From: Bacillota bacterium
Lineage (GTDB): Bacteria; Bacillota; Clostridia; Lachnospirales; Lachnospiraceae
Direction: 5' to 3'
Assembly: GCA_023436065.1 (NCBI GenBank)
Contig: JAEZKU010000027.1
Span: forward strand, 3,570 to 67,569
Length of the DNA: 64,000 nucleotides
Under the pieces are notes generated by a model that saw only the letters and a program-made list of their open reading frames with translations, ran no database searches and was not told the origin of the DNA. The position numbers and the translations under genes were made by a program. Below, piece after piece: positions 25,265 to 33,664 of this stretch (its first letter is position 1; each line of letters begins with the position of its first letter).

Positions 25265-26168
25265 TGCGAAAAACTATATAATTCAATGTGAGAATCTGAT
25301 AAAGATCTATAAAAATAAGGATATTGAAGTAATGGCGCTCCAGGGCTTGGATTTCTGTGTTAAAAAAGGCGAACTCATGGCGATTATCGGAAACAGCGGA
25401 AGTGGAAAAACCACATTGCTCAATATGATTGGTGGCTTTGACAAAGCTACCATGGGAAAGATTTTTATTGATGGTAAGGATCTTTTCAAGATGAATGACC
25501 ATCAGCTAATGAAGTACAAGAGGAATACCATCGGTATTGTCTGGCAAAATAATGCAAGGAATCTGATCCCTTATCTAACTGCCTTGGAAAACGTGGAATT
25601 TCCGATGATTATCGCTAACAAAGATAAACGCCGTGAACATGCAAAGCTACTGCTTGAAGCAGTTGGATTGGGGAAACGGATGAACAACCGGCTTAATCAA
25701 CTTTCTGGCGGGGAGCTGCAAAGAATTGCTATATGCATTGCCATGGCAAATAATCCAAAAATTCTGATGGCCGATGAACCGACCGGCTCTGTGGATAGCA
25801 AAACCACCGATCAGATTATGAATGTGTTCCGGGAATTGAATAAAAACATGGGAGTTACCGTTGTCATCGTTACTCATGATCGACAGGTTTCTAAAAAGGT
25901 GGACAGAGTAGTCGCAATCAGTGACGGTAAAATCAGCAGTGAATTTATAAAGAAACAGTATGTATTAGCAGAGGAAGAGGATACCCATAATGAGTATGCA
26001 ATCGTTGATAAGAGCAGACGTCTTCAGCTTCCGGCAGAGTTTCTTGAAAAACTGAATGTAGGTAGGCAGAGCATGGTTTGTGTAGGTATGTCGGACGATA
26101 CCATCGTCATCTCTGCACCAAAATCGGCTCCCGACACCGGATACAAAGCACCGGAGGTGTCATCATGA
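25257..26168 (+). CDS. ABC transporter ATPase with AbrB-like C-terminal domain
   Basis: 303 aa, about 75 longer than its partner. The first 225 residues are a full ATPase: GNSGSGKTT, IVWQNNAR Q-loop, LSGGELQRIAICIAM, ILMADEPTGSVDS, VTHD. After residue 240 comes an extension, YAIVDKSRRLQLPAEFLEKL followed by DDTIVISAPK, that resembles a swapped-hairpin AbrB/SpoVT domain (D-x-x-G/R-R-x-Q-L-P-x-E-x-x-x-x-L). In transcription factors this domain dimerises and binds DNA; here it may join subunits or sense a signal. The ATG at 25257 (in the ATGAGTGA overlap) is used; the longer frame from 25221 starts inside the previous gene. The stop overlaps the second adaptor by ATGA. Confidence 0.88.
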   Translation: MSDAKNYIIQCENLIKIYKNKDIEVMALQGLDFCVKKGELMAIIGNSGSGKTTLLNMIGGFDKATMGKIFIDGKDLFKMNDHQLMKYKRNTIGIVWQNNARNLIPYLTALENVEFPMIIANKDKRREHAKLLLEAVGLGKRMNNRLNQLSGGELQRIAICIAMANNPKILMADEPTGSVDSKTTDQIMNVFRELNKNMGVTVVIVTHDRQVSKKVDRVVAISDGKISSEFIKKQYVLAEEEDTHNEYAIVDKSRRLQLPAEFLEKLNVGRQSMVCVGMSDDTIVISAPKSAPDTGYKAPEVSS

Positions 26169-27304
26169 AGAAGCCTGGGAATAAAGCATATAAAATAATG
26201 GTTTTGATATTTCTATTCTTACTTCTGATGATAACAGCAGGCTGTACTCATAAGGAGGAAGCTGAAGTTATACCGGAGGTTCAGGATAAAACCGAGAGTA
26301 ATGATAATAACACTTCAACCGAAACCGGGGCAGACGATAATAAGAATAATACTAATAAGGTGGTTGTCGCAGAGACCAGAACCCTGGATAAATATCTATA
26401 CTTCAATGCAGACATATTTTATGATGATTCGAAGGATCTTTATTTTAAACTTAATAATTGTAAGTTGAAGGGGTTATATGTGGAAAATGATGACCAAGTG
26501 GAAGAGGGACAGCTTCTGGCGGAACTTGACACGGCGGATCTGGAGTATCAGATCAGCAAAAAGCAATTAGACCTCGATAAACTTTATCTTCAATATGATA
26601 ATATCTTGAATAATACCCAAGCAGCTGAGGATAACAGTACTGCCTTGGAAATACTGGAATTAGAAATTGAAGCAATCAATATTGATATCTCCCATCTGGA
26701 GGAACAGATCAGTAAGGCAAAGCTGGTTGCACCCTATACAGGGATCGTCAGGGATGTGAGAAAGATCGAACCCGGCACCATGGTACGGGCTTATGATAAG
26801 TTTATGACAGTCTGGAACACAAAGAGTGTTATTCTGGAAAGTGAGATACTCAATCCATACGGTTCTTCCATAAAACAGAATTTAGCAAATATCACTACCG
26901 GTATGGAGGTTGAAATACTATTCGGAGGCAAGACTAACCAGATCACGATACCTGCTACGGTATCAAAAATCATAAACACCGATAACGGGTTAGAGAGTGA
27001 TAAAGATAGATTCTTAAGTGAACCAATTCCTTTTAAGTTGGTGATCATACCTGATGGTAAGGATGCTGATAAGCTCAGCGAAGGTCGAACGGTTGTATTC
27101 AGAATTAAAACAGGAACTTATGACAATGCTGTTGTGTTGCCTACAAGAGCAATTATTGGTTCCGGTGAGGATACCATGATTAAGGTAATGAAGGGTGAAA
27201 AGATTATTAACCGAAGGGTTGTTACGGATTATGTAGACAGGGAGAGTAATGTCGTTGTAATAAGCAGTGGTCTATTGACCGGAGAAAGAGTACTTTTGAA
27301 ATAA
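26165..27304 (+). CDS. Second exporter adaptor lipoprotein (HlyD/MacA-like)
   Basis: 379 aa. Signal peptide with lipobox ITAGC near residue 28, then an Asn/Asp/Thr-rich linker. Lipoyl half motif VENDDQVEEGQLLAELDTAD, a coiled-coil hairpin (about 120-185) and second half KAKLVAPYTGIVRDVRKIEPG follow; the C-terminal beta domain holds VVLPTRAIIGSGEDTMIKV. It is only distantly like the first adaptor, so the complex may use a heteromeric adaptor ring. GGAGGTG precedes the ATG, which overlaps the ATPase stop. Confidence 0.85.
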   Translation: MKKPGNKAYKIMVLIFLFLLLMITAGCTHKEEAEVIPEVQDKTESNDNNTSTETGADDNKNNTNKVVVAETRTLDKYLYFNADIFYDDSKDLYFKLNNCKLKGLYVENDDQVEEGQLLAELDTADLEYQISKKQLDLDKLYLQYDNILNNTQAAEDNSTALEILELEIEAINIDISHLEEQISKAKLVAPYTGIVRDVRKIEPGTMVRAYDKFMTVWNTKSVILESEILNPYGSSIKQNLANITTGMEVEILFGGKTNQITIPATVSKIINTDNGLESDKDRFLSEPIPFKLVIIPDGKDADKLSEGRTVVFRIKTGTYDNAVVLPTRAIIGSGEDTMIKVMKGEKIINRRVVTDYVDRESNVVVISSGLLTGERVLLK

Positions 27305-27353
27305 AAGGGTATGTTATTAGGGTTTCATAACCGTTAACATGAGGGGGATAAAA

Positions 27354-28934
27354 ATGAGGACAACATTTCTTACAATCAAAAAGGTAGCAAAAGTATCGAT
27401 CGTATTACTTTTCTTAACATTTGGTCTAAGCTTACTCCTTTTTACAGATAAGGCAGAGGCTGTAATGGATAATACGGTTTCTCTTCAAACAGTAGCTGAT
27501 CTGGAGAACTATCACTATCCGGACATGACAACATTGTTTCTGGGATATGACTGGACGTCATATTCCAGCTTCGAAATTGATCATCCGGGACATATAAAGG
27601 CTGTTCTTCATAGTCCGATCGGTTCCGGCCTAACCGGAGAAGTATGGATTTGCAGGGAAACACCGGGTAAGAATATCACAGGGAGAATCTCGCAATTTAC
27701 TGACAAACCCACTGAAGTATCCTGGTTTCTGGAAAGCGGAACCTATTATATCTATGCAAAAATAGTCAAGCCTTCTTCAAATGTATTAGTGGAGGGGCCT
27801 TATTACAATTCCGGTCCTGATATTAGTATGGCATTGCTGTACGAAAAAGCGAAAATTAAGGAAATTGATCATTCAACCAGCTTTAAGAATAATCATGTTA
27901 TTGATCATACCAATACCGTAAGAGGCTTCCTGACGAATGAGCATCCGGCTGATTACTATTCGTTTCATTTGACGGAAAAGACCTCAGTAACCATAAAATA
28001 TTCCTTTGAAAACTCCTCATCCTCAAATGAAGAAACAGGATATTGTACTCTATATGATGTCAATGAGCTCTCCTTACAAAAGAGCAGCTATAAGAATGAG
28101 GATGCTTCTGTAAAAGAATTTACCTGCTTATTGGAGGCCGGTACCTACTACATTAAGCTAAGCGGTTTATTGGGAAATACAACGCTAAGTATAGAACGTA
28201 TGTATTATGATATCAAACTGACTCCTGTGACAGACTGGGGCTGGACCAAAAAACAGATTAAGGTTCATATAGACACCAGTATTGACTATACTGATATTAA
28301 AGTGCTCCATTATAATGTTAAGACCTCTTTACAGGACAATAACTCTGTCTGGTCAGAGAGCAATAAGAATTATATTCCTTTGGATGGTGAGACCTTTATT
28401 GCGAAAAAGAGTGGTACTTATTCCGTCAGGATTACAGATAAGAATGGCAATAACACAATGAAAAAGCTTAAGATTACGAATATTGATGTTACAAAACCTG
28501 AGATAAAGGGAGTAAAAAACAAAAAAGCCTACAAACAAGCAGTTACTCCTACCTGGACGGATAAGCAGAGTGGTATCGATCCGAGCAGAACCACCCTCAA
28601 CGGTAAAGTAATCACCAGTGGTACGGCAATTACAAAAGAAGGCAAGTATACGCTTAAGGTATACGACAAAATTGGTAACAATAAAAAAATTGAATTCTAC
28701 ATAGATCGCTCAAAACCCGTTGCAGAAATTGAAAACGGAAAAACATATACCGGTTCCTTCCTCGTGATGTTTAAAGACAGTATTTCGGGAATCAAGCGAA
28801 TTGTCATTGATGGTGAGGAGATTCCCTCTGCTAATAATACGAAATATTTTTATCTGGATGGGCAATATGTAGTAGAGTTATGGGATCATGCAGGGAACCA
28901 TTCAAAATATAAATTTACCCTTAAGAAAGAGTAG
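27354..28934 (+). CDS. Secreted protein with pre-peptidase C-terminal-like and Ig-like repeats
   Basis: 526 aa. An N-terminal signal peptide ending in DKAEA is followed by two beta-sandwich modules similar to bacterial pre-peptidase C-terminal (PPC) domains (about 35-150 and 165-285; each has ADYYSFHL or like and GTYYIK/GTYYIYAK strands), then three Ig-like modules to the end, the last two with TKPEIKGVKNKKAYKQAVTP and RSKPVAEIENGKTYTGSF beginnings and D-x-x-G-N-x-x-x-x-x-F endings. No protease or other catalytic domain is present and no sortase motif ends it. It follows the exporter operon after 49 bases with no terminator between, so it may be made with the exporter and could be a substrate or a partner outside the cell; this is inference. 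GAGGGGG precedes the ATG. Confidence 0.72.
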   Translation: MRTTFLTIKKVAKVSIVLLFLTFGLSLLLFTDKAEAVMDNTVSLQTVADLENYHYPDMTTLFLGYDWTSYSSFEIDHPGHIKAVLHSPIGSGLTGEVWICRETPGKNITGRISQFTDKPTEVSWFLESGTYYIYAKIVKPSSNVLVEGPYYNSGPDISMALLYEKAKIKEIDHSTSFKNNHVIDHTNTVRGFLTNEHPADYYSFHLTEKTSVTIKYSFENSSSSNEETGYCTLYDVNELSLQKSSYKNEDASVKEFTCLLEAGTYYIKLSGLLGNTTLSIERMYYDIKLTPVTDWGWTKKQIKVHIDTSIDYTDIKVLHYNVKTSLQDNNSVWSESNKNYIPLDGETFIAKKSGTYSVRITDKNGNNTMKKLKITNIDVTKPEIKGVKNKKAYKQAVTPTWTDKQSGIDPSRTTLNGKVITSGTAITKEGKYTLKVYDKIGNNKKIEFYIDRSKPVAEIENGKTYTGSFLVMFKDSISGIKRIVIDGEEIPSANNTKYFYLDGQYVVELWDHAGNHSKYKFTLKKE

Positions 28935-28958
28935 AACTCAGCTTCAAAACCCTTATTT

Positions 28959-28997
28959 AGGAATGCATAGCGATACCAAATGCATTCCTATTTTTTT
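28959..28997 (+). terminator. Terminator of the exporter operon
   Basis: AGGAATGCAT pairs with ATGCATTCCT around an 11-base loop, then A and seven T. Confidence 0.92.
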
Positions 28998-29067
28998 AGA
29001 CTTTATATTTTGATGCTATAATAACAGTAATACTAAACTTGAGGTTTAGAAATAGTAAAAATAATGC

Positions 29068-29096
29068 TTGCATGTTTGAAGGGTTTTTTGTATAAT
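29068..29096 (+). promoter_or_regulatory. Promoter of the polyamine gene cluster
   Basis: TTGCAT (29068-29073), 17-base spacer, TATAAT (29091-29096). The predicted leader of about 120 nt holds AT-rich sequence and no recognised riboswitch. Confidence 0.65.
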
Positions 29097-29220
29097 AATC
29101 CATGCTGCAAATAATAGTAGAAATAACTACATTTTTTTAGGTTTTTACATACTTCAATCAACATTTTTCAGGAATGGATGAAATGGTGGTTAGCGCAGAT
29201 ACTAATACAGAAAGGTAGTG

Positions 29221-30033
29221 ATGTTAGGGTTGGATAAAAAGCTTACACTGTACGGCTTTAACAACCTCACAAAAACACTTAGCTTCAACATTTATGATGT
29301 TTGCTATGCAAAAAGTGAGAGGGAACAGAAAGACTATATCGCTTATATCGACGAGCAATACAATTCGGAACGTTTGACGAAGATTCTGGTTGATGTTACC
29401 GAGATGATTGGCGCTCATATCTTAAATATATCCAAGCAGGATTATGATCCTCAGGGAGCTTCCGTCAATATTCTGATTGCAGAAGGCTCTTTATCTTCTG
29501 ATCATATTGATGAATCCTGTAATCAGGGAAAGTATATGAAGTCTGGCAGGGATACGGTTCATGCTCATCTTGATAAGAGCCATGTCACGGTCCATACCTT
29601 TCCGGAACATCATCCGGACAACTCGATTTCCACTTTTCGCGTAGATATCGACGTATCCACCTGTGGTGAGATTTCACCATTGAATGCCTTAGATTATCTG
29701 ATCGGAAGCTTTGATTCCGATATTATAACAATAGATTACCGTGTTCGCGGTTTTACCCGTGATATGCACGGAATGAAATATTTTATTGATCATGACATCA
29801 CCTCAATTCAGGATTATATTGATGATCAGACTTTGATGAGGTACGATGCGATTGATGTGAATGTATATCAATCGAACATCTTTCACACCAAGATGCTGAT
29901 TAAGGAGATTGAGCTTCAGAATTATCTTTTCAACAAGGATGTATATGAATTGCCTCCGAAACAGCGACTGGATATCACGAATAGTCTTCGCAAGGAAATG
30001 ATAGAGATTTTCAGCGGGATGAACATCTATTAA
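29221..30033 (+). CDS. speD: S-adenosylmethionine decarboxylase proenzyme, E. coli type
   Basis: 270 aa, the length of the long (class 1a) bacterial enzyme. It makes decarboxylated AdoMet, the aminopropyl donor. Self-cleavage at the Lys-Ser bond of LDKSHVTVHTFPEHH (near residues 118-120) gives the beta chain and a pyruvoyl alpha chain; this segment and the STCGEISPLNALDYLI stretch with the catalytic Cys are conserved. AAAGG lies five bases before ATG 29221. First gene of the polyamine cluster; speA follows after 22 bases. Confidence 0.95.
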   Translation: MLGLDKKLTLYGFNNLTKTLSFNIYDVCYAKSEREQKDYIAYIDEQYNSERLTKILVDVTEMIGAHILNISKQDYDPQGASVNILIAEGSLSSDHIDESCNQGKYMKSGRDTVHAHLDKSHVTVHTFPEHHPDNSISTFRVDIDVSTCGEISPLNALDYLIGSFDSDIITIDYRVRGFTRDMHGMKYFIDHDITSIQDYIDDQTLMRYDAIDVNVYQSNIFHTKMLIKEIELQNYLFNKDVYELPPKQRLDITNSLRKEMIEIFSGMNIY

Positions 30034-30055
30034 TCGTGAAGGAGTGGGAGGAGTC

Positions 30056-31501
30056 ATGAAATTTACACAGCATAACGCACCTATTTACGAAGCGTTGTCT
30101 AAACATAAAAAGAACCGTGTTGTACCCTTTGATGTACCGGGACATAAAGGCGGACGAGGAAACCCTGAGCTCACTGAATTTCTGGGAATTGATTGCCTGA
30201 AGGTAGATGTGAATTCTATGAAGCCCCTGGACAACCTAATTCATCCGGTTTCGGTAATAAAAGCTGCTGAGGAACTGGCCGCTGAGGCGTTTGGTGCAGA
30301 TGCGGCTTTTTTTATGGTTAATGGTACGACGGCTGCAGTCCAGGCAATGATCATGTCCACCTGCAAGGCTGGAGAAGAAATCATCATGCCACGAAATGTT
30401 CATCGCAGCTCGATCAATGCCCTGGTAGTCTGTGGAGCTGTACCGGTTTACGTTAATCCCGGTGTAAACCATCAGCTTGGAATTCCGCTTGGAATGGCAG
30501 TGGAAGAGATAGAACAGGCAATGAAGGAACATCCGAAGGCCAAAGCAATTCTGGTCAATAACCCCACCTATTACGGTGTTTGCTCTAATTTAAAGGAAAT
30601 CGTCAGACTTGCCCATAACAACGGGATGAAGGTGCTGGTGGACGAGGCCCATGGTGCTCATTTTTATTTCGGTGAAAACCTTCCCGTCAGTGCGATGGCA
30701 GCGGGAGCGGATATGGCTGCCGTCAGTATGCACAAGACCGGAGGCTCGTTGACACAGAGCTCATTCCTGCTCTGTAAAAATGATATTGACCCGGGTTATG
30801 TAAGGCAGATTATCAATCTGACACAGACCACAAGCGGTTCCTATCTTTTATTATCTTCCCTGGATCTTGCAAGAAAGAATATGGTATTGAACGGGAAGGA
30901 GATTATCGCAAAGACCTTAGAACTTGCTGAATATGCAAGAAATGAGATAAATAAGATTGGAGGCTATTATGCCTTTTCCAAGGAACTGGTCAACGGCGAT
31001 ACGATCTATGACTTTGACCGATCCAAGATGTCAGTAAATACAGGTGCTGTCGGACTCGCCGGCATTGAAGTTTATGACCTGCTGCGTGATGAGTATGATA
31101 TTCAGATAGAATTCGGTGATATTGGTAATATACTGGCGATGATTACAGCAGGAGACCGTGCCTTTGAGATAGAACGTCTGATATCCGCATTATCAGAGAT
31201 CAAACGCATCTATGGAAAGGACAAGGTTGGGCTTTTGACACATGAATATATCGATCCCGATGTAGCTCTGACCCCTCAGAAAGCCTTTTACAGTGATAAG
31301 AAATCCTTACCTTTAAAGGAATGTGTCGGACACATCTCCGGTGAATTTGTAATGTGCTATCCTCCGGGAATACCGATCCTTGCACCGGGTGAGCGTATTA
31401 CCGGTGAAATCATTGACTATATCATCTATGCCAAGGAAAAGGGCAGCGTGATGACCGGTCCCAAGGATATGAAGGTAGAGCATATTAATGTTGTAGATTA
31501 G
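30056..31501 (+). CDS. speA: Orn/Lys/Arg decarboxylase family, probable arginine decarboxylase
   Basis: 481 aa, the short form without the N-terminal receiver-like wing of inducible enteric enzymes. PLP Lys lies in SMHKTGGSLTQSS, with VDEAHGAHFYF upstream (PLP-binding Asp and His) and FDVPGHKGGRGN at the N-terminus, the family's opening motif. The speB agmatinase in the same cluster favours arginine as substrate (agmatine then putrescine) over lysine or ornithine. GGAGG precedes ATG 30056. The 371-base gap that follows contains a cloverleaf-like element, so the downstream genes may not be fully co-transcribed. Confidence 0.88.
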   Translation: MKFTQHNAPIYEALSKHKKNRVVPFDVPGHKGGRGNPELTEFLGIDCLKVDVNSMKPLDNLIHPVSVIKAAEELAAEAFGADAAFFMVNGTTAAVQAMIMSTCKAGEEIIMPRNVHRSSINALVVCGAVPVYVNPGVNHQLGIPLGMAVEEIEQAMKEHPKAKAILVNNPTYYGVCSNLKEIVRLAHNNGMKVLVDEAHGAHFYFGENLPVSAMAAGADMAAVSMHKTGGSLTQSSFLLCKNDIDPGYVRQIINLTQTTSGSYLLLSSLDLARKNMVLNGKEIIAKTLELAEYARNEINKIGGYYAFSKELVNGDTIYDFDRSKMSVNTGAVGLAGIEVYDLLRDEYDIQIEFGDIGNILAMITAGDRAFEIERLISALSEIKRIYGKDKVGLLTHEYIDPDVALTPQKAFYSDKKSLPLKECVGHISGEFVMCYPPGIPILAPGERITGEIIDYIIYAKEKGSVMTGPKDMKVEHINVVD

Positions 31502-31596
31502 TTGAACGTATAACTAACTTAGAGATGAATAGGGGATTACTAAGGTATGACTAAGATGTAATTATGGTGTAATTATGGAGTGACTATAGTGCTATT

Positions 31597-31726
31597 AGTG
31601 TCAAAAGGACACATCATGATAATGATGTGTCTATAACGCACAAAGTAACACGTGAAAAGCTTGCTTTTTAGCTGTTACTATAGTGCGATAAGTACTACTG
31701 CATAAGCAGTAGTACCTTTTGACACT
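31597..31726. repeat. Cloverleaf-forming intergenic element A
   Basis: Closing stem AGTGTCAAAAGG (31597-31608) with CCTTTTGACACT (31715-31726), 12 bp perfect. Inside are three arms. Arm 1: ACACATCAT/ATGATGTGT (31609-31630). Arm 2: CGCAC/GTGCG (31637-31641, 31683-31687) with AGTAACA/TGTTACT and AAAAG/CTTTT within. Arm 3: GTACTACTGC/GCAGTAGTAC (31692-31715). No open frame of note and no T run. It lies between speA and speE. The topology matches elements B and C. The right end reads TTGACA outward, as does the left end on the other strand. The surrounding 31502-31872 region is otherwise AT-rich with no gene. Confidence 0.8.
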
Positions 31727-31872
31727 TTAAAATATCATCTTAAAATTGTATCTTAAAATAGCATCTTAAAACTACAACATAAATAACACTTTAAAATTAA
31801 CACATTAAAATAATACTTCTTAATATATTCTTTTAACAAAATTCTTGTTGATGAAAGGGCTGGTGTCTGCGG

Positions 31873-32721
31873 ATGGAATTGTGGTATTCAGAGCATCATA
31901 CGGAGCATGTAAGGTTATCATTAAAGGTAAAGGAACAACTTTACAGCAAACAGAGTGATTTTCAGCATATTGCCATACTTGATACATTTGAATACGGACG
32001 GGCATTAATCCTGGACGGGTGTATGATGGTCACGGAAAAGGACGAATTTATTTATCATGATATGATCGTTCATGTTCCGATGGCAACCAATTTAGATATC
32101 AAAAATGTCTTAGTGATCGGAGCGGGAGATGGTGGCGCAATCCGTGAACTGACCAGATATCAAAGTATTGAGCGTATTGACATGGTAGAAATCGATGAGG
32201 AGGTCGTAAAGGCCTGCCAGGAGTATCTGCCTCTGACAGCAGAAAAGCTGACCGACCCGAGGGTTCATATCTTCTATGAGGATGGGCTGAAATTCGTGCG
32301 AAGAAAGAAGAATGAGTACGACTTAATTCTCGTAGATTCCACTGACCCCTTTGGACCGGGGGAAGGCTTATTTACGAAGGAATTTTACGGAAACTGCTTT
32401 AATGCCCTGACTGAAAAGGGTATCCTGATTAATCAGCATGAGAGCACTTATTATGAATACTATGTGGATGCCATGAAGCGTGCACACCAGAGAATAAAAG
32501 AAACCTTCCCGATTGCAATGGTTTATCAGGCACATATTCCTACCTATCCATCCGGCCACTGGCTGTTCGGCTATGCGTCCAAGCATTATGATCCCTTGAA
32601 GGATCTGAAGGAAGAAGCCTGGAATGCTTTAGGAATCAAGACAAAGTATTATAATACCAAGCTGCATCAGGGTGCCTTTGCCCTTCCCAATTATGTAAAG
32701 GAGCAGTTGAATGATGAATAA
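31873..32721 (+). CDS. speE: Spermidine synthase (aminopropyltransferase)
   Basis: 282 aa. Transfers the aminopropyl group of decarboxylated AdoMet to putrescine. Motifs: ELWYSEHH at the start, LDGCMMVTEKDEFIYHDMIVH (putrescine side), VLVIGAGDGGAIRELTRY (dcAdoMet binding), MVEIDEEVV, and the catalytic Asp in LILVDSTDPFGPGEGLF. The ribosome binding site (AAAGGGCTGG region) is not strong. Heads a run speE-speB-dehydrogenase-nspC. Confidence 0.95.
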   Translation: MELWYSEHHTEHVRLSLKVKEQLYSKQSDFQHIAILDTFEYGRALILDGCMMVTEKDEFIYHDMIVHVPMATNLDIKNVLVIGAGDGGAIRELTRYQSIERIDMVEIDEEVVKACQEYLPLTAEKLTDPRVHIFYEDGLKFVRRKKNEYDLILVDSTDPFGPGEGLFTKEFYGNCFNALTEKGILINQHESTYYEYYVDAMKRAHQRIKETFPIAMVYQAHIPTYPSGHWLFGYASKHYDPLKDLKEEAWNALGIKTKYYNTKLHQGAFALPNYVKEQLNDE

Positions 32722-32772
32722 GAATATGCACATTTATTGCGGCGATAAATGTGTCATGGAGGTGTAAAATAT

Positions 32773-33615
32773 ATGAATAAAAATATTCACACATTTATTG
32801 CCTGTGATAATGACTATGAGGAAAGTGATATCGTGCTCTTCGGAGCACCCTTTGACGGAACCACCTCATATCGCCCGGGTACGAGATTTGCCTCCGCTGC
32901 AATTCGCAACGAAAGCTATGGAATTGAGACCTATAGTCCCTATCTGGATAAGGATCTTTTGAATATCAGGGTTTTTGATGCCGGAGATCTGGAATTCGGT
33001 TTCGGTAATACCCAGAGGGTATTGGAATCAATTGAAGAGATGACGGAACGTATCCTGTCCGATCACAAGAAGCCGCTGATGATTGGTGGTGAACATCTTG
33101 TAACCTTGGGCAGTGTCAGAGCAGTTGCCAAACGTTATCCGGACCTTCGCATCCTTCATTTTGATGCGCATGCAGACCTACGGGATGATTATCTCGGTGA
33201 GAAGCTATCCCATGCCAGTGTCATGAGACGTTGCCATGAGATTGTCGGAGATGACAGAATCTATCAGTTCGGTATCCGCAGCGGAGACAGGGAAGAGTTC
33301 AGATGGGCAAAGGATCACGTCTTCACACAGAAATTCAACCTCGAACAACTGGACCCCGTGATTGAGGTCCTAAAGGGAAAGCCGGTATATCTGACCATTG
33401 ATCTGGATGTGCTGGATCCGTCAGTATTTCCCGGAACAGGTACTCCTGAAGCGGGTGGCGTTACCTTTATGGAATTAATTCATGCGCTGAATAAGGTATT
33501 TCAACTAAATATCGTGGCAATGGATATGAACGAGCTTTCACCGGTATATGACCAGAGCGGAGCCTCCACGGCACTTGCCTGCAAGCTGTTACGGGAATTA
33601 CTTCTACAGCTGTAG
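32773..33615 (+). CDS. speB: Agmatinase
   Basis: 280 aa ureohydrolase that converts agmatine to putrescine and urea with a dimanganese site. Metal ligands are visible: GGEHLVTLG (His), HFDAHADLRDDY (D-x-H-x-D) and TIDLDVLDPSVFPGTGTPE (D-x-D). The SHASVMRR loop also fits agmatinase. GGAGGT lies nine bases before ATG 32773; an ATG eight codons upstream is in frame but lacks a site. With speA it supplies putrescine for speE. Confidence 0.93.
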   Translation: MNKNIHTFIACDNDYEESDIVLFGAPFDGTTSYRPGTRFASAAIRNESYGIETYSPYLDKDLLNIRVFDAGDLEFGFGNTQRVLESIEEMTERILSDHKKPLMIGGEHLVTLGSVRAVAKRYPDLRILHFDAHADLRDDYLGEKLSHASVMRRCHEIVGDDRIYQFGIRSGDREEFRWAKDHVFTQKFNLEQLDPVIEVLKGKPVYLTIDLDVLDPSVFPGTGTPEAGGVTFMELIHALNKVFQLNIVAMDMNELSPVYDQSGASTALACKLLRELLLQL

Positions 33616-33664
33616 ATCACATACAGGTAACTAATAAATACGATTTGAAAAAGGAGAATTTGAG

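Noticed and set aside
31597..31726. Cloverleaf elements read as tRNA genes
   Set aside because: The closing stems are 12-14 bp rather than 7, the middle arm is over 45 bases, and no T-loop consensus or 3' CCA context is present.
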